NCBI GenBank assembly: GCA_028866715.1
Contig: JAGWHO010000005.1
Span: 1 to 64,000 of the forward strand
Reading direction: 5' to 3'
Source: Microcaldota archaeon
GTDB taxonomy: Archaea; Micrarchaeota; Micrarchaeia; Micrarchaeales; Micrarchaeaceae
Length of the DNA: 64,000 nucleotides
In this document: positions 43,411 through 56,217 of the stretch, piece after piece
Position numbering within the stretch: position 1 is the stretch's first letter
How the letters are laid out: each line of letters opens with the position of its first letter
The notes under the pieces: model-generated
Seen by the model: the letters and a program-made list of their open reading frames with translations, nothing else
Told to the model about the DNA's origin: nothing
The model's database searches: none
Made by a program: the position numbers and the translations under genes

Positions 43411-44079
43411 TCAGTGTTTTAACTTTTGCATGTACGGCATTACTGTCTCATCATTTATCTGTTCAGGTCTGATCCTTATGTGCCTGAAGAGCTGCTGCTC
43501 AAACTCCGGCACTGTGCCAGCTATCTTACTATATGTTTCTAGCTTCTCTTTATTATCCTTATACCTATTTATCAGGTCGTCAAGTCTCTGCTTCGCGCTT
43601 ATTACTCCGTACGGGCCGACCCTTTCGTCCGGGTAGCAGCACAGCTTCAATTCGAGATCGTCTGTGCGTAGCACCTCATCGACACTGTGGTATAGCTTTG
43701 CCGTACCGTCCAATAACTGCAAGAACCTCTTGCTGACCCCCAGCCCAATTACCATGTTCCTTGTTGCTGCATGGTCGTTTGCCCCGTATCTTTTCTTTGT
43801 GTCTTCCTGCACTTTCGTCCAGTCGGTCCCTTCCCCGCCAAAATCCTTTATCATGCGTTCGCTTTCTGGTGTGTCTAACCTGAATTTTACAATGTTGCCC
43901 AAGTCGTGGACAAGCAAGACAGAGATTATCAAATTGCTGTTTATTTCAGGCCCTGTCCAGTTGTCGCATATCAACGAGCCTACCGCCGCAACTCTGAACA
44001 TGTGCTCCTGCAGGTTAGGCATCACGCTAAACCTGTCATATATGCTTTTGATACTGGTTATAATCTCCTCCGCGTCCAT
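43411..44079 (-). CDS. HD-domain phosphohydrolase-like protein
   Basis: 222 residues with the HD signature: His in LQEHMFRVA near 26, HD in LLVHDLGNI near 58, and a later Asp (SVDEVLR). These are metal ligands in HD hydrolases, which act on nucleotides or phosphate esters. Between them lies an acidic insertion (ESERMIKDFGGEGTDW). It lies just downstream of LSm on the same strand, with an 10-base gap, and upstream of tRNA-Ala. The substrate is unknown. Confidence 0.72.
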   Translation of the reverse strand: MDAEEIITSIKSIYDRFSVMPNLQEHMFRVAAVGSLICDNWTGPEINSNLIISVLLVHDLGNIVKFRLDTPESERMIKDFGGEGTDWTKVQEDTKKRYGANDHAATRNMVIGLGVSKRFLQLLDGTAKLYHSVDEVLRTDDLELKLCCYPDERVGPYGVISAKQRLDDLINRYKDNKEKLETYSKIAGTVPEFEQQLFRHIRIRPEQINDETVMPYMQKLKH

Positions 44080-44089
44080 CTGAACTCCT

Positions 44090-44314
44090 TTACGCAGGCG
44101 AGACGAAGATTATGTTGCCTCCTCTTAGAAGAATGGTGCCAATCTTTGCCTTGAGCTCGCCGTCGTTCAATTCCTCGGCATTTTCAAGAACGAGGTTCAT
44201 GTGCATGTCAAACGAGACAAGCCTTCCCCTAATGCTCTCCTTGTTCTTCAACCTTACCATGACTTGCTGCCCAAGCACCTTGTTGAGCAGGTCGAACGGC
44301 CTTTCATTCTGCAT
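44090..44314 (-). CDS. Sm-like archaeal protein (LSm)
   Basis: 74 residues, complete for a single Sm fold. Sm1 is VMVRLKNKESIRGRLVSFDMHMNLVLENAEE and Sm2 is LLRGGNIIFVSP, with the RG-x-N RNA-binding residues. Archaeal LSm proteins form heptameric rings on U-rich RNA. The ATG at 44314 lies 6 bases after GGTGA; a TTG just before it is an alternative. It precedes an HD-domain gene on the same strand. Confidence 0.94.
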   Translation of the reverse strand: MQNERPFDLLNKVLGQQVMVRLKNKESIRGRLVSFDMHMNLVLENAEELNDGELKAKIGTILLRGGNIIFVSPA

Positions 44315-44423
44315 CAAAATTCACCGAAATATGTTAATCTAATGTCGGGACGCATTTATATTGGTATCGTTGAGCTGCTCTTTGCCGCTCCGTTGCCTTT
44401 CATAAAAGTAGATGCGCTGCGAT

Positions 44424-45533
44424 TCACTTGTTCAGAAATGCCCTGAACTCCCCAAGGCGCCTCTCGAAGCCCTCTGGGCCAATGTGCGTGTTGTAGTACA
44501 ATGCCCTTCTGTCCAGTTTTATCAATTTGTCGTCGAGCACCGTGGCCAGCGCCTTTGCCGCTGTCTCTCTCGGGCTTTCAGCAAAGCCATAACCTAGCTC
44601 CTTTGCCCTGTCCAAAATCAGGTTGGCGCCATCGATCAAAGCTTGGTCGCTAGATGACGAGTGCTTCTTGTATATCCAGTCCCTCGAGACGATGCCCATC
44701 ACGTCAACGACGAACTTCTTTACCAGGTGAAGCTTGCGGTCGATCTCGATTGCCGCGTCTCTGCGCATCTGTTCCTCTATCCTGTCTTGGCCTATGGTGC
44801 GCCTGAACAGCGCGAGATGGGAGTCGAACTCTTCAGCTGCAAGATGAGAACGTTCTGCCAGAATTGCGTGGCCGATATTTACGCTGCTGTAGTCAAGCAC
44901 TATCGCCACCGCCTTTGCGGCAGTCTCCCCGAACGGTTCTGCGGCGAAGTTAAATCCCTTCTCTTTCGCAAGCTCGAGGATCCCGCATGCATTCGGCACA
45001 ATCCCTGGCACTTTGCCATCGATCTCGGCACGGAGCGCGCCATCCTTCCTTATCCTTCTCACCAGATTCCTCACATTCCTCTTCGCCAGGTATATGTCTT
45101 CGAGCAGCACCTTCTCGCGCAGCGACGGCATCGCGGACACGATGTCGTTGAATGCGGTCTTGACCTTGCCGTACTCGGCACCGAACGTTGAGGCTATCTC
45201 CCCCAGCGTCCTTACCAGTCTCTGATCATTTTTGTTGCGCACGCATTCGCCGTTGGATGCGATGATGGTGCATGCCGCAAGGATCTCGTCATCGCTCCCC
45301 CTTATCTGAACATTGCTTTTCCTTCTGATCCTTACCTCGCTTATCATGAACGTGGCTATGTAAACGTGCTCGTTGTTTAGCCCGAGGTCCCTCACTGCAT
45401 CGTCAAGCCTCAAGGACTGGCTTGTCGTAGCGCCAAAAGGATCCATCCTCAAAACAGGGGCCCAGAACTCCTCAACGCTGCTTACCTTTCCGGCTTGCGC
45501 CTGTTCAATCGAAACAGAGCTGTCTATAGTCAT
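44424..45533 (-). CDS. TFB-like cyclin-fold protein without zinc ribbon
   Basis: 369 residues. Residues about 65-140 resemble a TFIIB/TFB core repeat: DEILAACTIIASNGE, then RTLGEIASTFGAEYGKV. Two later segments repeat each other, LELAKEKGFNFAAEP-x-x-ETAAKAVAIVL and LDRAKELGYGFAESP-x-ETAAKALATVL, like the second cyclin repeat. No N-terminal CxxC ribbon or B-finger is present. It lies next to the RNA polymerase operon on the same strand, which supports a transcription role, but the relation to TFB is inference from weak patterns. A divergent, duplicated factor or an unrelated helical protein remain possible. Confidence 0.4.
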   Translation of the reverse strand: MTIDSSVSIEQAQAGKVSSVEEFWAPVLRMDPFGATTSQSLRLDDAVRDLGLNNEHVYIATFMISEVRIRRKSNVQIRGSDDEILAACTIIASNGECVRNKNDQRLVRTLGEIASTFGAEYGKVKTAFNDIVSAMPSLREKVLLEDIYLAKRNVRNLVRRIRKDGALRAEIDGKVPGIVPNACGILELAKEKGFNFAAEPFGETAAKAVAIVLDYSSVNIGHAILAERSHLAAEEFDSHLALFRRTIGQDRIEEQMRRDAAIEIDRKLHLVKKFVVDVMGIVSRDWIYKKHSSSSDQALIDGANLILDRAKELGYGFAESPRETAAKALATVLDDKLIKLDRRALYYNTHIGPEGFERRLGEFRAFLNK

Positions 45534-45606
45534 TTAATCAACTTTCTTGCAGTGCAAAGCAGATGCTCTTCTCAGCATAAGGCTGGAGTTATCCAAATAT
45601 ATAAAA

Positions 45607-49211
<3,605 letters not shown>

Positions 49212-49219
<8 letters not shown>

Positions 49220-51044
49220 TCTTCAGCTTTATCTTCGGCAGTATGTGCATGGACTTTATCTCGTCGAGCAGCAGCTTGAACGCGTAGCTGATCTCCACCA
49301 TCTCGAGGTTGTTATTGCCGCACGTCTGGCACATGGCGCTGTTCTTGATGTAATCGTAATAGCCGACGTCGCCGCAATTTGGACATATCCATATCTCTGC
49401 CTTGTCAGACTGGTCAAGCATCCTCTCTTTAAGAAGCAGGCTTGCGCCGTGCCCGACCAGCGCGTCACGTTCCATCTCTCCGAACTTGAGACCTCCCTTT
49501 CTCGGCTTTCCTTCTGTCGGCTGGTGCGTCAGTATCTGCACAGGCCCTCTGCTTCTCACCTGCAGCTTGAGGCTGACCATGTGCCACAGCCTGTTGTAAT
49601 AGACTATTCCGTTGAATATCTTCGAATCGAACTTCTTTCCTGTCCTGCCGTCGTAAAGCGTCTCGTCTCCGAACCTGTCGAAGCCGTAGTTCTCGAGTAT
49701 GCCGCCATACTGGTCTACGAGATCCTTTCCATGTGTCGAGAACGGAGTTCCGTCGAGTTGCTCAGCCTTGAGCGCTCCTGCCTTGCCTCCAAGCATCTCA
49801 AGAAGATGTCCGAACGTCATTCTGCTCGGCAGTGAGTGGGGGTTGAGCAGCAGGTCTGGGACTACGCCGTCCTTTGTGAACGGCATGTCGCTCGGATCCA
49901 CTATAAGCGCTACCACTCCCTTCTGTCCGTGCCTTGACGCGAACTTGTCTCCGACCTCAGGCACCTTTATGCTCCTGATTCTTACCTTGACTATCTTCGT
50001 TGCGCCTGTCGTCTCGCTGAGCATTACGCTGTCTACCACTCCCTCTTCTCCTGATCTTAATGTCACTGAGTTGTCTCTGCTCTTCTCTTCCCCAACGCCG
50101 AAGCTTGTCTGCTCCTCGAGGAACCTTGGCGGCGAGACCTTTCCTATGAGGACGTCCCCCTCCTTCACGTTGACCTCCTCTTCAATTATGCCGTCTTCGC
50201 TTAGTTTCGAGTATGCATGCTCTCCCAAATAGCCGTCTGTTGTCGGCGGAGGTATCTCGAAATGGTCCTGCTGCGATCCCGGATACCTTCTCTCTTCGTC
50301 CGTGTATGATCTGTAGAACAGGCTTCTTGCCAATCCTCTGTCGACTGCCGCCCTGTTGAGTATTACTGCGTCCTTCATGTTGTATCCATAGTACGTGGAC
50401 ATTGCGACAATGAAGTTCTGGCCTGTCGGGTGGCTCTGAAGCTTAAGCGTCCTGTATGCCAATGAATTTACAATAGGCACCTGCGGGTAATAGAGCAGGA
50501 ACGCTCTCGGGTCGTATCTCTTGCTGAAGTTTGTCGCGTAAAGGCCCTGGCTCTGCTTTATAAAGTTCGATGTGATGGGGTGCTTTCCTACGGAGTTGTA
50601 CTCCGGGAATACGCTCAGGTTCATAGTAAGTCCGAGCAATGAAGCCGAATCTATCTCAAGATGAGTCGTATTTGGAGCAAGGTCCTTTTCAGTGAACGCG
50701 ACTCTGGCATTCTCCTCCTCTTCTGCGTCAAGGTACTCTATTACTCCTCTTCTTACTAGGTAGTTGAAGTCTATCTCCTTTGCCTTGAGTCTTTCCTTCA
50801 ACTCGCTTGTGTACTTGCTCGCTCCGGCCTCGACAACGATATAGGCCTTTCTCGCCCTGCCCTTGTCCGCATTAATATGAACTTCGTTGAGCTTCTTTAT
50901 CAGCGCTACGTTTATCTCGCCGGAAACGACTCCGAGCCTCCTGTTCTTCCTTACCTCTTTTACGAAGGCTGCGCCGTCGTTGACCGCTCCTATAAGCCTG
51001 CCGTCAAGATAAACATTGCACTTTATTTTCTCTGCCATAATCAT
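49212..51044 (-). CDS. rpoB1: DNA-directed RNA polymerase subunit B'
   Basis: 610 residues, the C-terminal half of the second-largest subunit. Key segments: YYGYNMKDAVILNRAAVDRG, GDKFASRHGQKGVVAL, NPHSLPSRMTFGHLLE, and a C-terminal zinc site, CPNCGD with CQTCGN. The start overlaps the rpoB2 stop (ATGA), so the split halves are translated together; an ATG two codons further in is an alternative start. A split B subunit is found in many Euryarchaeota and DPANN lineages. Confidence 0.97.
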
Positions 51045-52513
51045 CTCTTCTCGTCTATCAGCTTCAGCTCCTTGAGCTTCTCCTCAAGCGCCTTGCTGTC
51101 TGCTCCTACAGTAACCTTTGCCATGAGCGCAAGATACTTCGTAAGGCCTACGTCCGTTCCTTCTGGTGCCTCGCTCGGGCAGAGCTTTCCTATGTGCGTT
51201 CCGTGCACGTCTCTTGCCATGAAGTGAGGATGCTTCTTCGACAGCGGGCTCTTTACTCTTCTCAACACTGCAAGAGAGCTTATCATGTTCATTCTCTCGA
51301 GCACCTGCGAGACTCCGGTCTGGCCTGCCGGCCATGAGCCGGTTCCCATAGAGTAAAGGATCTTCTCTGTCAGCGTGTCTGGGTTGATGTTTGTCCTTAC
51401 AGTGAGACGCCTGCCTCTTGCAGTTGTCCTCTCAATGTGGTACTTTATGTCCTTAACGAAGAACTTTATCGCGTTGTTGAACAGTTCCTCCATCAGGTCT
51501 CCTGCGAGCTTGACCCTCTTGTTCGCGTAGTGGTCCTTGTCGTCCGCCCTTACGCTCTTGAACGCGACAAGCGATGATCTCTCTGCCATGTGCAACAGGT
51601 ATATCCCCTTTTCCTTCCTGACCTCAGGCGTTGAGCCCAGATGAGGAAGTATGTAAGTGTCAAGCTGTATCTCTGCCCTCTTCTTCTGATACTCTTTTGT
51701 CTGGTTAGGCGCAGCAAGCCTGCCCATCTCCATGAGCGCATCAGTCGGGCCCATCTCCTTTGCTGCGCTCAAATCTATGTTGAGAAGGAGGTCGTTCCTT
51801 ACCTCCTTGTTTTCGATTGCGTCAGTTATGTCCTTTATCTGCATGCCCAGTGCCCTGAGTATGAGCACCAGGTCCATTCCGCGCGCGACTGTCGGGAACA
51901 GCACGCTGTATATGCCGTACTCGTCTCTTGTCACGCTGCATCTTGCCCTGAAGTTGACAGTTGTAGAGAATACCTTGCTCACAATTCCCTTGCCCTTCTC
52001 CTTTGTGGTTATGATCCTGTTTGGAGCGAGGTCCTCTATGCCTACGAGGACTCTCTCCGTTCCCTTTATTATGAAATAGCCGCCAGGGTCGTCAGCATCT
52101 TCGCCCTCCTCCATGAGCTTCTCGCGGGTCATGTTGTGCGTGTAACACAGATCGCTTTTCACCATGACCGGCATCTCGCCCACGAAGGCCTCGCCTGCGG
52201 CATCGGATTTCTCGATTCCTGAAACGACAGGAACGTATGTAATGTAAATAGGAGCAGCGTAAGTAAGGTTTCTGGCTAACGCCTCGTTAGGCATTATCCT
52301 CTTGGTAGAGCTGTCCGATTCGATTATGACCGGCGATTCGAGCCTTATGTTCGTGAACTTTATCGCAAAATCTGATACCTCTGGCTCTACCAGCGAGTTG
52401 CTCTCGAGTATCTTGTGCATGCCGATTCTTATGAAGCGGTTGTAGCTCTCTATCTGCTGGTGCACCATTGACGTTGAATTGAGATAAGATTCTAGGATTT
52501 CATGGTTGTCCAT
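51041..52513 (-). CDS. rpoB2: DNA-directed RNA polymerase subunit B''
   Basis: 490 residues, the N-terminal half of the second-largest subunit. The signatures GGYFIIKGTERVLVGIEDLAPN, NKRVKLAGDLMEELF and HGTHIGKLCPSEAPEGTDVGL are plain. The GLTKYLALMAKVTV segment lies close to the end, where the subunit is split. It is second in the operon, 14 bases after rpoH. Confidence 0.97.
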   Translation of the reverse strand: MDNHEILESYLNSTSMVHQQIESYNRFIRIGMHKILESNSLVEPEVSDFAIKFTNIRLESPVIIESDSSTKRIMPNEALARNLTYAAPIYITYVPVVSGIEKSDAAGEAFVGEMPVMVKSDLCYTHNMTREKLMEEGEDADDPGGYFIIKGTERVLVGIEDLAPNRIITTKEKGKGIVSKVFSTTVNFRARCSVTRDEYGIYSVLFPTVARGMDLVLILRALGMQIKDITDAIENKEVRNDLLLNIDLSAAKEMGPTDALMEMGRLAAPNQTKEYQKKRAEIQLDTYILPHLGSTPEVRKEKGIYLLHMAERSSLVAFKSVRADDKDHYANKRVKLAGDLMEELFNNAIKFFVKDIKYHIERTTARGRRLTVRTNINPDTLTEKILYSMGTGSWPAGQTGVSQVLERMNMISSLAVLRRVKSPLSKKHPHFMARDVHGTHIGKLCPSEAPEGTDVGLTKYLALMAKVTVGADSKALEEKLKELKLIDEKR

Positions 52514-52527
52514 GGTTATGCACCTGA

Positions 52528-52752
52528 TTAGAGCTCGACTACGAGCCTGTAGTAAGTGTACTTTCCTGTCGGGTCGGTTCTGTGTATTGCCACCAAATTG
52601 CCTTTCTTTGCGTTGAGCTTCTTCGCCTGCGGGTCGTTCACCGATATCTTAGGGAACTTCTCAAGAGGGACGCTGAACCTCTTCGCCACCTTCTTGGCCT
52701 CGCTGTCGCTAAGTAATTCATGTTCGGGGATCAGGTTCGGGGCATCGACCAA
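52528..52752 (-). CDS. rpoH: DNA-directed RNA polymerase subunit H
   Basis: 74 residues, homologous to the C-terminal domain of eukaryotic Rpb5. The signature is LIPEHELLSDSEAKKVAKRF, then LPKI-like FPKISVNDP and the closing HRTDPTGKYTYYRLVV. The start is a TTG behind GGTGA. It opens the RNAP operon. The leader holds a small CCTGC-GGTA-GCAGG hairpin (52784-52797) and TATA-like CTTTTAAAG near 52810; the rest of the 52753-53047 gap holds only promoter-like AT-rich boxes for both directions. Confidence 0.95.
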   Translation of the reverse strand: MVDAPNLIPEHELLSDSEAKKVAKRFSVPLEKFPKISVNDPQAKKLNAKKGNLVAIHRTDPTGKYTYYRLVVEL

Positions 52753-53047
52753 GAGGGTTCACCGGCAACAAAAGAGCATCATGCCTGCTACCGCAGGTGT
52801 TATGAGTTTCTTTTAAAGGAGAAGTAATAAATACCTTCCCAAGATTGCAGGTGCATTAAAGTAAAACAGGGAAAAGCATACCCTCTACGCCTGCCCTCCA
52901 TGCGCACTGGGTAAATTAAGCATTATTATCTCAGCTTTAAATAGCTGATTGCGCGTATGGCAATTGCCGCGGTTGCACAGCCCGTTTAAATACTATACCG
53001 TAAGCATTAATTTTTCAAGGGCATTAGCGCCTGGTTGGGTAAGAGGT

Positions 53048-53770
53048 TTGGCGACCATTCAAGTACCGAGGCAAATCATCACAGTCGCTCCAGAAGTCAG
53101 CAGTAGGGAGCTCGATGCGCTGAAAAGGACCGCAAAGGACTTAGCGGAGGAGGGCGCCACGGTGCTGTTCCTCCACGGCTGGAATGGCAGCGGAAGGTAC
53201 CCGCAGGAATGGGTCCTTGATCTGGAGCGCAATCTTGGCGACGTCGGGATACAGATGGTCAGGCCGGACCTGCCAAACAGCATATACCCGCATGCTATCG
53301 ACCAGCTGCGCGTCTCGCTCGGCATAATAAAGGACCTGAAGGGCCCTGTCCAGATCATGTGCCACAGCCTTGGGGGAGTCGTCGGTGTGCTCACCGCGCA
53401 TTATGCGCCAAATAACCTTATGTTCGATGGCATAACCCTGGTCGCGAGCCCAGCAGCCGACCTGTGGAACATGTTCCCGAGCTTCTTCTACAACCATAGC
53501 CTGTCTGCCGCTTCTATAATGGGCCACACTAAGAACTTTACCGTAGTGCAGCCGCTCAAAGACTACAGGCTGACCAGGCACGGCTGGTCCGCAACAGACC
53601 ACGCGAACAGGTGGCTTGACATAGCCGGCGGGTTGGGTAAGGCGATCTTCCTCCCGGAGTGGTACAAGCATCTGGGCCATCCCGACAAGATAGAGCGCTG
53701 CAACTATGTGCTGGCCGCACTGCTAAGGAACCATATAGTGGAGAGCCTGATAAGGAGAAATCCAGCCTAA
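53048..53770 (+). CDS. alpha/beta-hydrolase, RBBP9/YdeN-like
   Basis: 240 residues from a TTG at 53048. The oxyanion-region HGWNGSG lies near 45 and the nucleophile elbow CHSLGG near 105, with Ser between His and Leu. A late His (KHLGHPDKI) may complete the triad. This is a serine hydrolase of unknown substrate. The open frame runs 33 codons further upstream through two AT-rich boxes (TTTAAATAG near 52936 and TTTAAATAC near 52985), so the shorter form is preferred, but the start remains uncertain. Confidence 0.7.
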   Translation: MATIQVPRQIITVAPEVSSRELDALKRTAKDLAEEGATVLFLHGWNGSGRYPQEWVLDLERNLGDVGIQMVRPDLPNSIYPHAIDQLRVSLGIIKDLKGPVQIMCHSLGGVVGVLTAHYAPNNLMFDGITLVASPAADLWNMFPSFFYNHSLSAASIMGHTKNFTVVQPLKDYRLTRHGWSATDHANRWLDIAGGLGKAIFLPEWYKHLGHPDKIERCNYVLAALLRNHIVESLIRRNPA

Positions 53771-53815
53771 CTCCATGTTATAAATATTTCGAAAAACGCA
53801 ATTTTAGTGATACTG

Positions 53816-54943
53816 ATGGGAGAGAGCAGGACGGTAAGCAGGCTTGGCAGGCTTGACGAGACGAAGGGCCTCGAGGCTGCCCTCAATCTTGAGCAGGCAT
53901 TGATAGAGCTGAAAGAGGCCGGCACAAGGCTGACCTCAGAGCTCGATAGCGCGTCAGGAGACACTGCGGCTACCAAGAGGGCGCTCGACGAGGCAGAGGC
54001 TGAGATAGCTGGCATCGCTGTGCATTCGTTCAACCAGATGCTATCAAAAGTAATACCTAAGCCTGAAGAGGTCGGGGCCATAAGCCTCGTAGTGCTTGCC
54101 GCAGAGCCGCAGCAGCTCAAGGAGCGCGACGACACGACTGTATGGTCATGCGTCCAGGGCTCGGCAAACGGCGGGACCATGAGCCTGGATTCCGGGAAGC
54201 TGTACCAGCGGATACTCGATGTTGAAATGACTGCTCCAGTCGCGTGTTTCGTCAAGGTGCAGTTCTGCCTTGCTCTCCACGAGCTCGCGCACCTAGGAAG
54301 GCTGAGGATGGGCTCGGAATCAAAAGGCGCAAAGTCCTTCTATGCGAACGAGGCACTCCCTACGTTCATGTACTCTGTGGCGCTGGCATACCTTTACTCT
54401 GACGTCTCTGACGAACCCGAGTGCAAGAAGGCGTTCGGCCTCCTGGACAATTCAACGCTCATGAACGAGGAGTTCAACAGGCGAATGCTTAATCTGTACA
54501 AGACCGGAAACGTCGAAGACCTTGTTGACGAGAGCATTGGCATCCAGGCAAGCCTTGAAAAGAGATTCGAGACGGACACGGGCCTTGGGGACGCGACAGT
54601 GAAGAAATCGGTCCGCGGCAAACCCCTCAACGAGATAATGGAATCCATAGAGGATGGGCCGGATATCAACGAAGAGTTGGCGAAGATGGTCGCCGAGGTG
54701 GGCCAGGCGGCCGCAAAGGCGCTCTACGAAGACATGCTAGAGGTCCAAAAGATAAGGGAGGGCATGCTTGGCTTCATCGCAGACGCGTACACGCTGCCGC
54801 AGAAGCTGCTTTATCTATCGTACCTGCAGCACAACGGCGACGCAGCGTTCGTGGTAATGAAGGGGTTCTCCATCGTGAACAACAGGGATCTCACTGATTT
54901 TGCGGGCGAGATCGCAGAAAGATACATGAAACGTTCCGATTAG
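53816..54943 (+). CDS. uncharacterised protein with HExxH motif
   Basis: 375 residues. An N-terminal coiled coil (about 15-68), a beta/alpha region, then H155-E-L-A-H159 in CLALHELAHLGRL, a zinc-protease-type motif on a helix. A Glu at 179 (YANEALP) could be the third ligand. The C-terminal 200 residues are helical. There is no signal peptide, so it would act in the cytoplasm. No peptidase family is recognised. A TATA box (TTATAAATATTT) lies about 30 bases upstream. Confidence 0.55.
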   Translation: MGESRTVSRLGRLDETKGLEAALNLEQALIELKEAGTRLTSELDSASGDTAATKRALDEAEAEIAGIAVHSFNQMLSKVIPKPEEVGAISLVVLAAEPQQLKERDDTTVWSCVQGSANGGTMSLDSGKLYQRILDVEMTAPVACFVKVQFCLALHELAHLGRLRMGSESKGAKSFYANEALPTFMYSVALAYLYSDVSDEPECKKAFGLLDNSTLMNEEFNRRMLNLYKTGNVEDLVDESIGIQASLEKRFETDTGLGDATVKKSVRGKPLNEIMESIEDGPDINEELAKMVAEVGQAAAKALYEDMLEVQKIREGMLGFIADAYTLPQKLLYLSYLQHNGDAAFVVMKGFSIVNNRDLTDFAGEIAERYMKRSD

Positions 54944-54989
54944 TGGGGCAAGCCATACATATCTTGCCATGGTTACCTACTATGATTGC

Positions 54990-55301
54990 ATGGCAAAGAT
55001 ACACGTTGCTAAGAAGTCAGATTTCCCTGCAGGGACCATGAGGATGGTGAAGCCGGAAGGGCATGACGAGATACTCGTAGCCAATGTTGGCGGAAATTTC
55101 TACGCCATGCGCGGGCTGTGCCATCATGAAGGAGGACCGCTCTGGGAAGGGCAGCTGGACAACAACACCGTAATCTGCCCGTGGCATGGCGCCCAGTGGG
55201 ACGTGACTACAGGCAAGCTGATAGAGTTCCCGCTTGACCTTGACCCGGAGCCAACGTACAAGGTCGTGATAGAGGGCGACGACGTTTACGTCGAAGCCTA
55301 G
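54990..55301 (+). CDS. Rieske-type ferredoxin
   Basis: 103 residues of a soluble Rieske [2Fe-2S] protein. The ligands are C44-x-H46 in GLCHHEGG and C63-x-x-H66 in CPWHGAQW. It resembles the small ferredoxins of the NirD/dioxygenase type, with no membrane anchor. It would carry electrons to an unidentified partner. An ATG at 54969 is rejected as it lies too close to the TATA-like ACATATCTT; MAKIHVAKK starts at 54990. Confidence 0.92.
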   Translation: MAKIHVAKKSDFPAGTMRMVKPEGHDEILVANVGGNFYAMRGLCHHEGGPLWEGQLDNNTVICPWHGAQWDVTTGKLIEFPLDLDPEPTYKVVIEGDDVYVEA

Positions 55302-55345
55302 GCCCAAAGTAACAGGCTTTGTCGCCGAAAATGCCCTTTTCAGAA

Positions 55346-55356
55346 GGTATATATAT
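55346..55356 (+). promoter_or_regulatory. TATA box of the metallothionein-like gene
   Basis: GGTATATATAT lies about 27 bases ahead of the expected transcript start, near 55380. GTGAT at 55381 then serves as ribosome-binding site four bases before the TTG start. Confidence 0.5.
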
Positions 55357-55388
55357 CTCGGGAGGCGTAAGTATAGCAACGTGATTAT

Positions 55389-55535
55389 TTGGCAAACCAG
55401 GGAGCAGGCGCAGGCTGCGAGTGCGGCGGCGGCTGCATATGCGGATGCACAGGAGGCTGCACCTGCAAGGAAAATTGCGACTGCGGCTGCACGTGCGCCG
55501 AGAGAAGGAAGAACAGTGATGAGGCAGAAGAATAA
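55389..55535 (+). CDS. metallothionein-like cysteine-rich protein
   Basis: A 48-residue protein starting at a TTG. Eleven cysteines lie at 10, 12, 16, 18, 20, 24, 26, 30, 32, 34 and 36, mostly as CxC pairs spaced by Gly and Thr, with no aromatic residue and no His. The tail is charged (AERRKNSDEAEE). That pattern is typical of metallothioneins, which bind several Cu+, Zn2+ or Cd2+ ions in thiolate clusters. It has its own TATA box and GTGAT. A 96-residue gene follows 11 bases later. The alternative of chance coding is weakened by the codon-perfect CxC spacing and the promoter. Confidence 0.72.
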   Translation: MANQGAGAGCECGGGCICGCTGGCTCKENCDCGCTCAERRKNSDEAEE

Positions 55536-55546
55536 TCTGTGAGAAT

Positions 55547-55837
55547 ATGGCATACAAGTCGATAGAGTTCAAACCGTCGGCAGAGACAGACAGGGAGATC
55601 AAGCGCCTGTGCGCGGACTACCGCATCGCAACGCCGATGATCATGATGTTGGCGGCAACGTTCAAGAGCGACCAGGAGGCGCAGACAATCATAAAGCTGA
55701 TACGGGAGGCGCGCCCAGACAACGTAGACCTAATCAATCTCCACTTAAGCGTGTTCAACCGCGACATAGACGGGCTCAAGGAGTGCATACTATCCGGCAA
55801 GCTTGCCGATACCATCAGGGCGTCCAAGCGGGAATGA
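55547..55837 (+). CDS. hypothetical helical protein, partner of the metallothionein-like gene
   Basis: 96 residues, helical: SAETDREIKRLCADYRIA, then DQEAQTIIKLIREA and DGLKECILSGKLADTI. Two cysteines occur (RLCA and KECI). No motif is recognised. It starts 11 bases after the metallothionein-like gene, with GTGAG ahead, so they probably share one transcript. A role in metal handling is possible from position only. The end converges on TFS. Confidence 0.6.
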   Translation: MAYKSIEFKPSAETDREIKRLCADYRIATPMIMMLAATFKSDQEAQTIIKLIREARPDNVDLINLHLSVFNRDIDGLKECILSGKLADTIRASKRE

Positions 55838-55849
55838 CAGGTTCGGCAT

Positions 55850-56107
55850 TCAGGACATGAACCCTTCGCGGCTGTTGTGGCCGCACCTTATGCACTTGAA
55901 CAGTCCTGTGGCATCTTCATCTCCTTTTGTCATCGCGTGGAATAATACAATAGCCTTGTCGCAGCCGCACTTGCTGCACGTGTGCTCGACCCAGCCTTTA
56001 TACTCGCCCTTGAAACCGCAGATCTTGCACTCTATTATTACGGTGTCATTCTCTTCCTTGGGATGAAGTATTATCCTGCAGTTAGGGCAGATTGGCGTGC
56101 GCTCCAT
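55850..56107 (-). CDS. tfs: transcription elongation factor TFS
   Basis: 85 residues from ATG 56107. Two zinc ribbons: N-terminal CPNC with CKIC, as in RpoM/Rpb9, and C-terminal CSKC with CIRC. Between the last two pairs lies the T-K-G-D-E-D-A segment, the acidic loop that stimulates RNA cleavage in TFIIS and TFS. It rescues backtracked RNA polymerase. The start lies about 25 bases behind AACCTTTTATC, so the message is leaderless; the start at 56134 is rejected. Confidence 0.88.
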   Translation of the reverse strand: MERTPICPNCRIILHPKEENDTVIIECKICGFKGEYKGWVEHTCSKCGCDKAIVLFHAMTKGDEDATGLFKCIRCGHNSREGFMS

Positions 56108-56217
56108 GCTCCCACGATAGGGGTTCTCAGGCAACCGATAAAAGGTTTACCATCATATACAAAGGTATATATACTTTTACTGAAGTAAACAATAGCATTA
56201 CGGCATAGGCGGTCGTA

